Shown here one piece after another: positions 7,576 through 18,358 of a DNA stretch of 33,883 nt. The notes under the pieces were generated by a model. The model made no database searches and was not told the DNA's origin. It worked only from the letters and a program-made list of their open reading frames with translations. The stretch comes from a virus. The DNA is taken from IMG/VR virus record IMGVR_UViG_3300031659_000044, positions 1 through 33,883 of that record; one strand, given 5' to 3'. The stretch's first letter is position 1. Each line of letters starts with the position of its first letter. A program made the position numbers and the translations under genes.

Positions 7576-10500
7576 TTATTTTTTAACTATAGTAACACTA
7601 AAACCAAACGATTCAGAGAAACCTGTTCTTTTATTATATATTAGCCTTAAATCAAATGGGTTTGTATTTATGGTTTTTGATGATACACTAGTATTAATTA
7701 TTAGCCCTGCTTTTGTTTTATCTTTATTTGTTAACTCAGCAGTCGTATAATTAGATGGCGTTTTTTCTCTACTTGCTAATGTATAAAATTCTACTTTGTC
7801 TATTTTATAAAGCTTTAAAATATTTTCCTTTATATACTGATTTACATCATCATCTAAAGTTTCTAAATCACCCCAACCATATAGCTTATTAACATACTTT
7901 TCAAACTGAGCTTTAATTGGTATAAACAAATATTCTATTAATCTTTTTTGATTAAACAAGTAAAAATCAATAGTAGGTGATGATGGCACTTTCTTAATAA
8001 TCTTTGTTTGTTTTACACCTTTTGTTAGTATTTGTTTCTTGTTTAAAGTAACTGATGGTGTATCTTTATACATAAATGTACCATCTATTAAATCAGGTTG
8101 TTTTATAGCTGACTTTACAAACGGATCAGGTTTAAATGTTTCTAAAATTATAGTCTCTGGAACTTTTAAGTATTTAGAACCAAAAAATGATTTTCTTTCT
8201 AGCATTGATCTTGTACCAATAACTTTTTCTAGTTGAGACTTATCTATACTTTTGGTAAAATAAGAAGGTTCCCAGTTTGATGAAAATACATAAAAATCTT
8301 TATAGTCAATTCCTATTTCATTAATAAGAGGATATAGGCTAGGGAATGCACTTTCTCTAGATAGTTCTAATACTGTAGATGGATCTTGTTCATTTACTTT
8401 ATGATAAAAGAAATTAGGTATCTGCCCAAACTTAGCATCAGCGCTATTGAATTGAGTATTCTTAAACTTACACAGTTCTAATACTTTTAGTTTATATGCC
8501 TCATCTTCAACACCACCTGTAATATCAAAATCTATATTCTGATAAGGATCTCTAAATGAAAGTAACGGCAATGCATACGGTGAGTAATAACCAGCATGTC
8601 TGGCAATCGGTGTTAAGTTTGGTGTTTTTTGTAAAGATAGATCATAACCTACTACATCAGTTAAATTAAACGCAGTTGGTTTATTCGGATCAGGTAATAC
8701 TCCAACATAAATAGATTTAAGAATATCAGCCTGTGCCCTAAGCTCTACACCAAATGTTTGTGCTAACGTACCATCAGCATTCTTAACTTGTAAACCATCA
8801 CTTGAAATAGTTTCGTATATTATACTAGGATCACCTAAATTAACTGCATTAAAAATTTGACCAAAGCTAATAGCATTTAATCTATTTGTAAATTGAAGAT
8901 ATCCATTATTATCAACCACATAAGATGCATTTGATAATTTAAACTGTGATGGTATTGGGGTTGGTAAGGTTATTGGTGTACCGTCTGACAAAAGACTTGA
9001 GCATATAAATTGACTAGACGATATTACTTTTTGTATACCCCCAATTGTGTAATTTATTCCATTTATAGTAAATTTTATAATACCATAAGAACCATCTTCT
9101 AGTACCCTTAAGTCATTTAAAAAATTAGGCTCAATCCCATTAACATCAGCAATCCCATTTATTGTATATAATTGTGTAGCAGCATTATAGGTAGAATTTT
9201 GGAATGTTAATGCACCACTTAATGGATTATCAGTGTAATCATATGTTCCACCTGTTATAATAGGTTCACAATCTGCATCTACTATAAATGAACTATTTAA
9301 AGAATATAAAGATGTCCTATCTATTATAGAGTCACCAGAATTGTTTAAGCATTCATCTACGTAGTTTACTGAAATTAACATAACCAAAGTTTTCCACTTT
9401 TCATTTTTAATAAACTTAATTTGGTTATCAGGTTTGTCAGGTAAATTAGGTACTAATATTGCAGAAAAACGATAATCATTAAAATTACCATTTCTAACAT
9501 AAGATAATGATCTTGCATTAAAATCAGGTTTTTCTGTACCTATTGCCTTTGGTTTTGCAATAACTCTAACACCTCTTAAAAATGCCTCAGAAAAATTCTT
9601 TTCATCTCCACCACTAAATCTACCATATCTTAATTGCCTATCAATCTCAGTAATGCCTCCCGTTGTAAATTTTTGTACAATAAAATAATCATTAAAATTA
9701 TCTACAGTAACATCTTGAAATGTACTATCAGTTGGTGCAGTGTCAATATAACTCCAAGAACTCTTAATAGCATCCTGTGTAAAGTATTGTGGAAATTCAG
9801 ATAAGTAATACCATTCATGTGTAAAGCCACTAGCTTCTTGTACTATATCCCATTTTGATGGTGCAAAGTTATTTAAACCAAAGGCTAAATTAACATCTAA
9901 TCTATATGGGTGATTTCTTACGTCTTTACCGTCATTAATCCATGCCCACTTATTAATATATGGTGCAATTCTTGATACACTAGCTAAAGAAGTTAAATAA
10001 TTTTCTTCTAACCTAACATATTCACTTGTGATGTACTCATCATCGGGGTTTTGGTCTTCTGCATCATTTAATAAACCAATAAGATTATAAAAACCGCCAT
10101 TGGTATAAAAATCTCTAATTTGTGGATTTGTGCTCACACCTACATAATCAGTTGCAGTACCGGGTGCTGTTTGGTTATATTCAGCATACTCATAATTTAA
10201 TTCACCTTCTTCGCTATATAGTGTACTATAAAAGTCAAAATCAAAATCTCTTACATCAAAAAATGAAAATCTACCAAATGATGGTTTGTAATCTGAATAT
10301 AGTGCAACTTGACCAGACCTTGTAACCATTATTTGATTATCATTACATGTTATTACTACGTACTTATCAATATCAGTGTAACCTATAATTTTATTAAAGC
10401 CATCATATATAGGTTCTTCTGTATAAGGTACCCAATCGCCAATAGTAGCATAGCCACCAGTGGTTTGTATAAAATTGCCTTTTATAAATCTATCTTGGTC

Positions 10501-12204
10501 ACCTAATTCAACCTTTAACAAACCATTAGTTACATCATTTCCACCAACAAAGTTTTTATTTGGGTCTGCTGTTGTAGTTGTAGGGTAAGATTGTATTTGT
10601 GTAAATTGTTCAGGATATGCAATATCCATTTTAAAATTTAATTGATTAAATCTACTACCACTAAATCTAGATTTAATATAAACTGTATTATCATTATAAG
10701 TTGCAGAGAAAAATCTAATATTTTCATCTATACCTAGGTTTATTGCAGACGTTAATGATTGTGCAATTTCCTGCACAGTTCCGTTAGGATTAAAAAAAGT
10801 TTCAAATGATTTACCTGGTATTGGTGATAGTGTACTGTTAGCTGTTAAAACTCCAGTTAAAGTTAACCCATCATATAAAGATATTTGAGACCCTTCGGTT
10901 ACATTGTTTAATATTTTTAAATACATTTGAGCAAAGCCCTCATGGCTAATTATACTTGCGTTTGCAAATGTATCAGGTTCTTTATATCCAGTAAATAAAG
11001 ATATGTCTACTTTAGTATCAAATAGTCTAATTTGATTTTTGTCCCAGTTAGAACCTTTTTTAATTGTATGAAAATCATCTTCTTTATCCTTAACATAAAA
11101 AACAGATTCTACTGCATTAACACGACTAGGTGTTGGTAACCCAGTAACTGTAGTTGTTTTAGCTGGATCTAAAAATAATAAAATACCATTTTCATTTGTA
11201 ATTTCAAATGGTGTATTTAAATATTGTGAAACCTCAGTGATAGTTTTTATTTTTGGTAATTGGCTTTTTTCTGTATTTTTAAAAAACCCCTCTCCTGATA
11301 TATCAAATTGCCCTTCTTCCACTTCGTTGACATACATACCAAAATATCTATTAATTGAATAATCATCAGCAGTTGGATCATCAAATAAGAATTCCAAATT
11401 TAAAAGATTAGCTAAAAGTACACCATTATTTTGAAAGCCTTGTGTAAACAGATACTCATCTTGCATAATAGTTGAATCTTTAACAACCATATCATCATAT
11501 GCAAAGTTACCACTACTAGTAAACCCGCCATATTTATATGATATACCGTTCCACATTATAGGCTCATCTTTTCGCCATGTCATGTTAAGTGGTACTTCTG
11601 GAAAAGTTTCTTGATTTCTATAATTTCTAATATAAGAACCTAGGGCAGTACCTTCAGTTAAATCAAAAGTTTTAATTGCTGTACAATTTTCTAATACTTG
11701 TTTAGAAAAATTAGCAGATGTTTGTGCATTAGTAGAATTTTCATTTTCAGTAGCAGCATTTATATTATTTACAGCAGCTGGATTATCAAGCCTAAATATT
11801 ACAAAGGCGCTAGGCATTTGATCATTTAACCATAGCGGTGCAAGAGTACCTAAACTTTGTGGATATGATTCGGATGCAACAGATCTAGTTCCTGCCGCAT
11901 AAAACATTTCATACTGGTTTTTATAATTTGATAATACTGCAGTGTCTTCATATTCTTGAAATATTTCATATGCAGCTTCTATTGGAAATTTACCACTATC
12001 AAAAAATCTAAAGACATCACGATCATAGGTACTAGTACCGTCAACCTTAAAGGCTTTAAATTTCTGAGAAGCTAATCTAGTGTTAGCACTAAATGATTCT
12101 AAGTAAATATCTGTTCCATCAGATACCACCTTAACATTCCCTGTTAATTTAGGATTAGTCCTTGCAATACTATATGACGCTTTGTCAAGTAATTTTTCAG
12201 CCAT
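7576..12204 (-). CDS. Giant virion protein (1542 aa), probable baseplate/fibre-network component
   Basis: This is the longest gene in the window. The N-terminus (MAEKLLDKASYSIARTNPKL) and following FKAFKVDG...YDRDVFRFF region resemble an unnamed virion protein I associate with large T4-like phages; this is a recollection, not a search result. The body is beta-rich with many Tyr/Asn/Asp residues. Around residues 470-520 there is a segment of the form EIAQSLTSAINLG...NTVYIKSRFSG, a small fold seen in several phage baseplate and fibre proteins. The last 200 residues are Lys-rich. No catalytic motif, signal peptide or membrane helix is visible. Size and position between the collagen-like fibre and the 1304-aa protein suggest a peripheral baseplate or fibre scaffold. 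A 9-bp inverted repeat covers its start. Confidence 0.6.
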   Translation of the reverse strand: MAEKLLDKASYSIARTNPKLTGNVKVVSDGTDIYLESFSANTRLASQKFKAFKVDGTSTYDRDVFRFFDSGKFPIEAAYEIFQEYEDTAVLSNYKNQYEMFYAAGTRSVASESYPQSLGTLAPLWLNDQMPSAFVIFRLDNPAAVNNINAATENENSTNAQTSANFSKQVLENCTAIKTFDLTEGTALGSYIRNYRNQETFPEVPLNMTWRKDEPIMWNGISYKYGGFTSSGNFAYDDMVVKDSTIMQDEYLFTQGFQNNGVLLANLLNLEFLFDDPTADDYSINRYFGMYVNEVEEGQFDISGEGFFKNTEKSQLPKIKTITEVSQYLNTPFEITNENGILLFLDPAKTTTVTGLPTPSRVNAVESVFYVKDKEDDFHTIKKGSNWDKNQIRLFDTKVDISLFTGYKEPDTFANASIISHEGFAQMYLKILNNVTEGSQISLYDGLTLTGVLTANSTLSPIPGKSFETFFNPNGTVQEIAQSLTSAINLGIDENIRFFSATYNDNTVYIKSRFSGSRFNQLNFKMDIAYPEQFTQIQSYPTTTTADPNKNFVGGNDVTNGLLKVELGDQDRFIKGNFIQTTGGYATIGDWVPYTEEPIYDGFNKIIGYTDIDKYVVITCNDNQIMVTRSGQVALYSDYKPSFGRFSFFDVRDFDFDFYSTLYSEEGELNYEYAEYNQTAPGTATDYVGVSTNPQIRDFYTNGGFYNLIGLLNDAEDQNPDDEYITSEYVRLEENYLTSLASVSRIAPYINKWAWINDGKDVRNHPYRLDVNLAFGLNNFAPSKWDIVQEASGFTHEWYYLSEFPQYFTQDAIKSSWSYIDTAPTDSTFQDVTVDNFNDYFIVQKFTTGGITEIDRQLRYGRFSGGDEKNFSEAFLRGVRVIAKPKAIGTEKPDFNARSLSYVRNGNFNDYRFSAILVPNLPDKPDNQIKFIKNEKWKTLVMLISVNYVDECLNNSGDSIIDRTSLYSLNSSFIVDADCEPIITGGTYDYTDNPLSGALTFQNSTYNAATQLYTINGIADVNGIEPNFLNDLRVLEDGSYGIIKFTINGINYTIGGIQKVISSSQFICSSLLSDGTPITLPTPIPSQFKLSNASYVVDNNGYLQFTNRLNAISFGQIFNAVNLGDPSIIYETISSDGLQVKNADGTLAQTFGVELRAQADILKSIYVGVLPDPNKPTAFNLTDVVGYDLSLQKTPNLTPIARHAGYYSPYALPLLSFRDPYQNIDFDITGGVEDEAYKLKVLELCKFKNTQFNSADAKFGQIPNFFYHKVNEQDPSTVLELSRESAFPSLYPLINEIGIDYKDFYVFSSNWEPSYFTKSIDKSQLEKVIGTRSMLERKSFFGSKYLKVPETIILETFKPDPFVKSAIKQPDLIDGTFMYKDTPSVTLNKKQILTKGVKQTKIIKKVPSSPTIDFYLFNQKRLIEYLFIPIKAQFEKYVNKLYGWGDLETLDDDVNQYIKENILKLYKIDKVEFYTLASREKTPSNYTTAELTNKDKTKAGLIINTSVSSKTINTNPFDLRLIYNKRTGFSESFGFSVTIVKK

Positions 12205-12242
12205 TTATCTTTCACTTTTTTTATTTATTCACCAAAGATAAA
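12204..12242 (-). promoter_or_regulatory. Inverted repeat in the leader of the 1542-aa gene
   Basis: TTTATCTTT at 12204-12212 and AAAGATAAA at 12234-12242 are perfect 9-bp inverted copies separated by 21 nt. In the mRNA this hairpin would reach the A of the start codon of the 1542-aa gene. The intergenic gap here (63 nt) is among the longest in the window. The stem is all but one base-pair pairs A-T, so it is weak, and a translational role is only possible. No GC-rich terminator is seen. Confidence 0.3.
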
Positions 12243-12267
12243 GTTAAAATAAATCTGAAGTATAACC

Positions 12268-15200
12268 TTACAGATCTGCCTGAATACCACTAAATGAACT
12301 AGCGCTTCTACCACCTCCTGCACCTGCGGTGCGAGTTATTGAAGTTTGCGATATTGAAGGTCGTAGTGTTGCTACTACTTTTTCTAAATCACTCAGTCCT
12401 TTAGTAACTGTTGCTTTAGGGAAGTTATCAATGCTTAATCTATCAGACCTGTATTTAGCAGAAACTTGGATATCAAATTGAACAGCATCTGTATTATCTG
12501 GAAATAAATCAAAACCTATTCTTTTAGCATAAGTAAGATTAACAGTAGATCCTGTAGAATCACCTCCAATGTTCCCTAGGCCACTACCTGTAATAACTCC
12601 AAAATAGTCAGTCATTCTATATTGAAATACTAATGGAACACTTATTGAATTCTGCTGGCCAAATACAACAGCCTTTGTCGATTGTAAAGAATTACCATCT
12701 ACTTGAATATTTTCATGATCATCTGAAGATATAAAAAGATAAGATCCACATGATTGTTTACCTAATAAATATTGATCAAATCCATCAAATGAAGTTTTTA
12801 CATTTCTAGAAAATCCAACATAATTAGGATTAGCAGTATCATTCCAAAGATTTGCTAAATTTGCTGTTGTTAATGATGGACTAGGTTGTAATGATTGCGC
12901 CTGGAATGGTGCTGCAAAAGCAACTGGGTTTAATGAATTAGACAATGTTTGTAATTCTTTAACATTTTCATTTAAGTAAATTGCTTGCTGAGTTCCAAAA
13001 GTTTCAGACGATGTTATTGGTGCAAATTTAGATTGTCTAAATAACAAAGCAGCAGTACCTACACCGCTACTATACCCAGGACCAATGTTTGTGTTTATTG
13101 TACAATCTATCCCACCTGCAGGTATACTGCTTGGTAAAGTTTGTGTATCACCAGTTAAAGCAATATATGCTTTTCTATATGCAATATAATTTGTCAAGGA
13201 TGGGTGTGCAAGTGAAACAGAAACTACATCATCACTAGTAAGATAAGCTGCTCTTGCCGTTGGAAAACCACTTGCATCAAAACCTCCACCCCAGATAAAT
13301 TCATTGGATATTGGTAAAGTTGTTGTTGCAGAATTTGCATTATAAAAATTCTCGGCAGTATCTAAGTTAATTGTATATTCTGCTGCTGTTGGATTTATGT
13401 AACTATAAAAGTTATCGTCGTTTGATACATCACTATATCTACTATAAATAAACTGATTCTTATTCTGGGTAGACTGATATGGTGGTAGTGAAACCATTTG
13501 CCCATACTTTGAAGTATTAGTAACATTAGGATTAGTTAATAAAATAGGTGTAAGATCATACTTTCTAATAACATTATAATCTACATCATCAGACCTATAC
13601 GTTGCCCTTTGTGCTTTGATTTGATTGGTTGCACTATTGTCTAACCATGGGTATGTTGCTGGTAAAATTGTAGATCCTGATTCTATTGAAGTTACATTTG
13701 TAGTTGAATAAGATCCAGGATTCTCTGACTGGTTTACCATTCTCGCCCTACCTCCTGCAACCCTAGCAATTAATTGTAGCGTTGTTTGTGCAGCATTAGC
13801 GATATTAATAAAATATGTTTTGGTTACTACTGCTCCTCTAGGTTCATCTAAACCATCTACTTCTTGAGAATAAAACCCTGCAAAAATATTAGTAGTAGAA
13901 TTCCTTCTTAAATTATAAGTATTACCAGTATCATCAACTAATGTAGTGTTTAATTCACCAACTGCATTATTTAATATTTCAGCAAATAAATCTAATTGAT
14001 TTTGCATTTCATTTAGCTTTGTAAATAAATCAATTGGTGTTTGATTTTCTGATAGAAATCCTGATGCTATAACTGGGGTTGAGTGGGCAAAATATGTTTC
14101 ATTAGCAGTAAATGAACTACTTAAATGCGTATTAATTCCTTTAGCTTCTAAATCTTCTTCTAATGCAACTTTTGCAAGATCTTCTTGATTTTGTGCTAGT
14201 ATAGATTCTAATGCATTATCTGAACTTAAGTCTGCTGGGAATTCAACTCTAATAGCTGGGCTCCATTCACTTTCTAGTGGATTTGCTGGCCATCCTGCCT
14301 CAGATATAGATTTTACTTCTATTTCAACCTGCTCTCCTTTTCTAATAGGAATGTCTAATTGATTAATATTAACTGAATCAGCATTATCATCATCAATAGG
14401 AGTCCATTCATATAAACCTGTGATTGCGTTTTTTGTTCTAGGTCTTACTACACTATCAACAATAATGTAATTTGAAAATGCACCTTGGCTCGTACCACTA
14501 CCATCAGTATACGCAAATTGGTCTACTGGGTTAGCTGCACCATCGGCAGAAAGATACCTATAACGATATTTAAATTTTACTATGTCTTGTACACCTGTAG
14601 CAGGGGCTGACTTTTCTTGTGGTATTGCCCAAAATCCGCGAACTCTATATTTAGGTGATATACTACTAACTGAGTTGTCTTTGCTAAATGCATCTATCTC
14701 TGTAACTACAGATGAGTAAAGTTTTGCCTGTGATGCTCTCTCGGTAATTAATCCTTGTAATGCATTCTTGTCAGCATCACGTTCAACTTCAGTTGAATAA
14801 TTAGTTGTTTGTATTTTTGTTCTACTTTGTGATATTGCAACATCCAATTCAGTCACTGTAGACTGAACAGTATTTTTTTGATTATTTAAATCTTTAAGTT
14901 GTACAATAGTATCTGAATTACTAACCTGGCCATTAATCAAAGACACTGTAAAATCATCAGCTGATAATACTGGTTCATTAGGTATTAGACCTTCTCTGCT
15001 AGTAGGAATCTTATCTTGTGCAAATGATAACAGATATCTACCAAAGTCAACTGCATTTTGTTGATAATAATCAGCTAAATTTTGTTGAGTACCACTGGCA
15101 TCAATTGTATTTAAATCATTAGTGTAAAAACCGCTACCAGGCGACCAGTTAACTGCTGGTATTTTTGAATTAGGATCAATAGGTTTTACAAAAGTTACAC

Positions 15201-16182
15201 ATCTTTCATTAAAACCTACAGTAACATCAACCTCCAATAAATCATTTAAAGAAGAGCCAACCTTTAATACATCTGCCCCAATACTGATAGTTCTTGAGCC
15301 TTCCTGTAATCTCACTGTTACTGAATTTGTGCTTGAGTCAATTTGTGTTACGGTATATCTTGTGTCAATTGGTGTAGACACAACCTCTAAACTATCGCCA
15401 ATTTTAAGCTGCACAGTATCAGAAAAATCTGCCTCTGTATCTGTATAAAATATTTTATTAAGCTTATATAGCTTTTGTGTAGTTTTTTGTTCGACACCAT
15501 TAATAGTTTCAGTTATAACTTCCTCACCTATCCTTATTACGCTAAAATTACCAGAGAATCTTTTGTCCCTAGGTGGTAAATCTACAACGGCTTCATCTAA
15601 CACATATGATATATTCTTTTCTACAATATTTTGCAAAAAGGTATTATAATCAATTTCAGAATTTCCATTATATTGATTTTCAAAAAAGTTAATTTTACTC
15701 TGGCTATTGGTATCTAAAATATAACGCTGTACAATAGCCCGCTCAGTGTCAATAGGGGCCTGTCCAGTAATATCAAATGAGATATACAGTAATGGATTAA
15801 TAAGTTCTTCAAAGAACCAATTAGGCTTTATATTGAATTCACTAATTGAATTAATTGCAGTTAAGTCTGCGGCCTCTGTTGGTAATTGTGCCAACACTAA
15901 TTTTCTAAATGTACCATCTGGTAATCTTATAGAGCTATTAGCATCATTAAAATTAGTTATAGTATTTATGTTTGTATTTAACCTATCTACTGAATTTTTT
16001 AAATATCCAAAACTAGGTATAGTAAGCCTAGAGTTAGTTCCATCATTATTTTGTATATTAACAGTTACAGAATCTCTGCTTGAAGTAATCGCTTGATTAA
16101 CTTTCTCAAAGCTCTCCAGTGAATTGTTAAAGAGTCTTAACAGTTCTGGAAGCAAAGTTTGTATTGAATTATTTTCAGCCAT
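12268..16182 (-). CDS. Giant virion protein (1304 aa) with FN3-like domain and coiled coils
   Basis: The N-terminus (MAENNSIQTLLPELLRLFNN) is helical. A beta-rich region follows, then a heptad-rich coiled coil at about residues 425-495. Residues about 505-645 look like a fibronectin-III-type domain (KFKYRYRYLS near the start, SEAGWPANPLESEWSPAIRV near the end). Further helical segments lie at about 650-675 and 724-745. The C-terminal half is beta-rich with several Ser/Gly loops and ends in a flexible Ala/Gly/Ser tail. FN3 modules are common in phage tail-tip and baseplate proteins that touch carbohydrates. This gene belongs to the row of three large proteins after the wedge genes and is probably a peripheral baseplate part. 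No homologue named. Confidence 0.6.
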   Translation of the reverse strand: MAENNSIQTLLPELLRLFNNSLESFEKVNQAITSSRDSVTVNIQNNDGTNSRLTIPSFGYLKNSVDRLNTNINTITNFNDANSSIRLPDGTFRKLVLAQLPTEAADLTAINSISEFNIKPNWFFEELINPLLYISFDITGQAPIDTERAIVQRYILDTNSQSKINFFENQYNGNSEIDYNTFLQNIVEKNISYVLDEAVVDLPPRDKRFSGNFSVIRIGEEVITETINGVEQKTTQKLYKLNKIFYTDTEADFSDTVQLKIGDSLEVVSTPIDTRYTVTQIDSSTNSVTVRLQEGSRTISIGADVLKVGSSLNDLLEVDVTVGFNERCVTFVKPIDPNSKIPAVNWSPGSGFYTNDLNTIDASGTQQNLADYYQQNAVDFGRYLLSFAQDKIPTSREGLIPNEPVLSADDFTVSLINGQVSNSDTIVQLKDLNNQKNTVQSTVTELDVAISQSRTKIQTTNYSTEVERDADKNALQGLITERASQAKLYSSVVTEIDAFSKDNSVSSISPKYRVRGFWAIPQEKSAPATGVQDIVKFKYRYRYLSADGAANPVDQFAYTDGSGTSQGAFSNYIIVDSVVRPRTKNAITGLYEWTPIDDDNADSVNINQLDIPIRKGEQVEIEVKSISEAGWPANPLESEWSPAIRVEFPADLSSDNALESILAQNQEDLAKVALEEDLEAKGINTHLSSSFTANETYFAHSTPVIASGFLSENQTPIDLFTKLNEMQNQLDLFAEILNNAVGELNTTLVDDTGNTYNLRRNSTTNIFAGFYSQEVDGLDEPRGAVVTKTYFINIANAAQTTLQLIARVAGGRARMVNQSENPGSYSTTNVTSIESGSTILPATYPWLDNSATNQIKAQRATYRSDDVDYNVIRKYDLTPILLTNPNVTNTSKYGQMVSLPPYQSTQNKNQFIYSRYSDVSNDDNFYSYINPTAAEYTINLDTAENFYNANSATTTLPISNEFIWGGGFDASGFPTARAAYLTSDDVVSVSLAHPSLTNYIAYRKAYIALTGDTQTLPSSIPAGGIDCTINTNIGPGYSSGVGTAALLFRQSKFAPITSSETFGTQQAIYLNENVKELQTLSNSLNPVAFAAPFQAQSLQPSPSLTTANLANLWNDTANPNYVGFSRNVKTSFDGFDQYLLGKQSCGSYLFISSDDHENIQVDGNSLQSTKAVVFGQQNSISVPLVFQYRMTDYFGVITGSGLGNIGGDSTGSTVNLTYAKRIGFDLFPDNTDAVQFDIQVSAKYRSDRLSIDNFPKATVTKGLSDLEKVVATLRPSISQTSITRTAGAGGGRSASSFSGIQADL

Positions 16183-16205
16183 TATTTAGGTTTCAATTTT
16201 ATTAT

Positions 16206-18335
16206 TTATTTAACTATATCATATACGAATGTTAACACGCCTTGTTCTGTACAAATTAAATCAATGATCGGAATCGTGCTTATTTCTGCATTAGGTATAG
16301 TTGCTGCTAATTTTCCATAAGATCCAGTATTTAATCTGCTTGGTGAGTCTGTAAATATTCTTATATTTCTAGATCCCATAAGAAGATCATTATTAGCTGT
16401 GATTCTTAATGTTTGGCCAGTCTTCCAAGTAACTGCAGTATCATCAATAAAAATATCTAAATTACCGCCTGCTTGATTAATTGTATCTAACCTTAGCATA
16501 TTTGTATATGTACCTAATGTTGTAAACACCTTCGGTGATACTACATTTAAATTTAACGGTGCAGTAGTTGTTATTTGAACTTCTGAACTATCAAACATTA
16601 GCATTAAATTATACGCTTGAACATTATTAGATACATGTATTTGATTAGGAGTATTTGTATCAACTGTAATACCAGAGCCTTGCCTAACAACAGCTGTATT
16701 ATATTGTAACGTAGTTGAAACTTGACCATTTGCTAACATTTGAATTTCATCTGAATTCTTAGCAATTAAATCCAATAGTGTAGTGCTACTTGCAAAAGCT
16801 AACGATGCATTATCAAGTTGAGCTTGTAAATTATTAATTTGTGATTGCAAAAATGCAGAAGTACTAACGGAATTTAATGTGTTTTCTACTGCTGCTAATC
16901 TAACCTCTATATCAGCAATCTCTAATTGCTGTCTTTGGAATATTTGTGAAGATGTTTGCAGTTGCGCAGTTGCATCTGAAAACAATCCCATTGAAAAGGT
17001 ATTGTAATCATTAATAATTGTATCAATACCTGCACTCCCAGGAGATGCATCAAATCTTAGATTAATTTTAAATCCATAACTGTTACCGTTTTGGCCAGTA
17101 ACTGGGTTAGGTTTATATTTTGGATATCTTTGTATAAAACCACCATCAGTTGTTGGTGTTACATTATCTAATAATAATAAGCCATATAAGTTAGTAGTTG
17201 TTTTAGTAGAATCACTAAGATCTACCATATCATAATAAACTAATACTGCATTAAATTCAAATGATGCAGATGAACTCGTACCATTAAATTGAGGAATTGT
17301 GCTTACTGTATTATCAGCTACAATCTGCTCATAGTCATTAGGATTAAAGTCTACACTAATTCCATCTAGTTCACTTCTTAAATATGCAGATCCATTATAA
17401 CCTGTTGGGTTATTATAATCAGCTTTATATTTTATGATTTCAGCATTAAGTACACTTTCAAATGTACTAGGCTCTGTAAAGTATGCATCAGTAATAGAGC
17501 TTGTTGATCCTGGGCCTAACCCCATCCAATCTGCATTAGGATCAGTATAACCTGCAGGGCCGGCTCCTTGTAACTGATTGTCATAATCATAGAATGCACT
17601 TATGCTTAATCCCTGTGGATGCACTGTTGCAGAATTCCTACCTAATATAAATTCAGCATTTGGTCCTGTACCTTGTATTGTTAATGATGGTTGGTAATTA
17701 GCATCAGAAACTGAATCAAAGAGGATAGTAGGAGTTCCACCTACTTCCGTTGGTACATTAATATACAATTCTGTATAAGCCTCTCCGGCCTTATCTACAT
17801 TATTTACAATATCAATTTCACCAATATATTTTACTACTCGCCTATACTGTCTTGATCCAGTTGTTACTTCATCTTCTTCTACAAATCTTAAACCACTTGC
17901 AGTACCTGATTGCTCTAATACAGTAGCTTCTCTAAATCTTAACGCTCCACATTCCTTCAACCATTTAAAGAATACTCTTTCAGTCACAGATAAGTTTGTG
18001 GTGTTATCATAAGATACATCACTAATAATAAGCTCTTCTATATTTAGCGCGTAATTTTGAAGACTTTCAGTAAAGTTAACATTAGGATCTCCTTTTAATC
18101 CACCATTCCATATAGCACCATCGATAGTATCAAACTGCATATAGTTTTCTTTGTTACTAAACGTAGTAGGATCTATCTTATCAAAGTCTGGTAAATTTAA
18201 AAGCACAAACTTAGAAAAGACTAATTTCAGACCATCGTTATTGAGGGTCCTAGATAAGTCTTTTGCAGCCGAAGAAAATGTATAAAAAGTTCCTCCGTCT
18301 GCTTGTGGTGTTCTGATTAAGGGCGTTGTTGCCAT
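16206..18335 (-). CDS. Virion protein (709 aa) with central coiled coil and C-terminal beta domain
   Basis: The N-terminus is MATTPLIRTPQADGGTFYTF, and residues 1-130 may be a globular attachment domain (VFSKFVLLNLPDF; FFKWLKECGALRFRE). Residues about 130-455 are beta-rich. Residues about 462-520 are a coiled coil (IFQRQQLEIADIEVRLAAVE), and the last 170 residues form a compact beta-rich domain ending in LTFVYDIVK. This layout of attachment head, shaft, trimerising coil and distal beta knob fits a short fibre or a wedge-peripheral protein such as T4 gp8, gp9 or gp10, but I see no specific signature of any of these. It follows the 213-aa fibre-like gene. Confidence 0.6.
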   Translation of the reverse strand: MATTPLIRTPQADGGTFYTFSSAAKDLSRTLNNDGLKLVFSKFVLLNLPDFDKIDPTTFSNKENYMQFDTIDGAIWNGGLKGDPNVNFTESLQNYALNIEELIISDVSYDNTTNLSVTERVFFKWLKECGALRFREATVLEQSGTASGLRFVEEDEVTTGSRQYRRVVKYIGEIDIVNNVDKAGEAYTELYINVPTEVGGTPTILFDSVSDANYQPSLTIQGTGPNAEFILGRNSATVHPQGLSISAFYDYDNQLQGAGPAGYTDPNADWMGLGPGSTSSITDAYFTEPSTFESVLNAEIIKYKADYNNPTGYNGSAYLRSELDGISVDFNPNDYEQIVADNTVSTIPQFNGTSSSASFEFNAVLVYYDMVDLSDSTKTTTNLYGLLLLDNVTPTTDGGFIQRYPKYKPNPVTGQNGNSYGFKINLRFDASPGSAGIDTIINDYNTFSMGLFSDATAQLQTSSQIFQRQQLEIADIEVRLAAVENTLNSVSTSAFLQSQINNLQAQLDNASLAFASSTTLLDLIAKNSDEIQMLANGQVSTTLQYNTAVVRQGSGITVDTNTPNQIHVSNNVQAYNLMLMFDSSEVQITTTAPLNLNVVSPKVFTTLGTYTNMLRLDTINQAGGNLDIFIDDTAVTWKTGQTLRITANNDLLMGSRNIRIFTDSPSRLNTGSYGKLAATIPNAEISTIPIIDLICTEQGVLTFVYDIVK

Positions 18336-18358
18336 GTATAGTTTTTATCTTTTAATTA

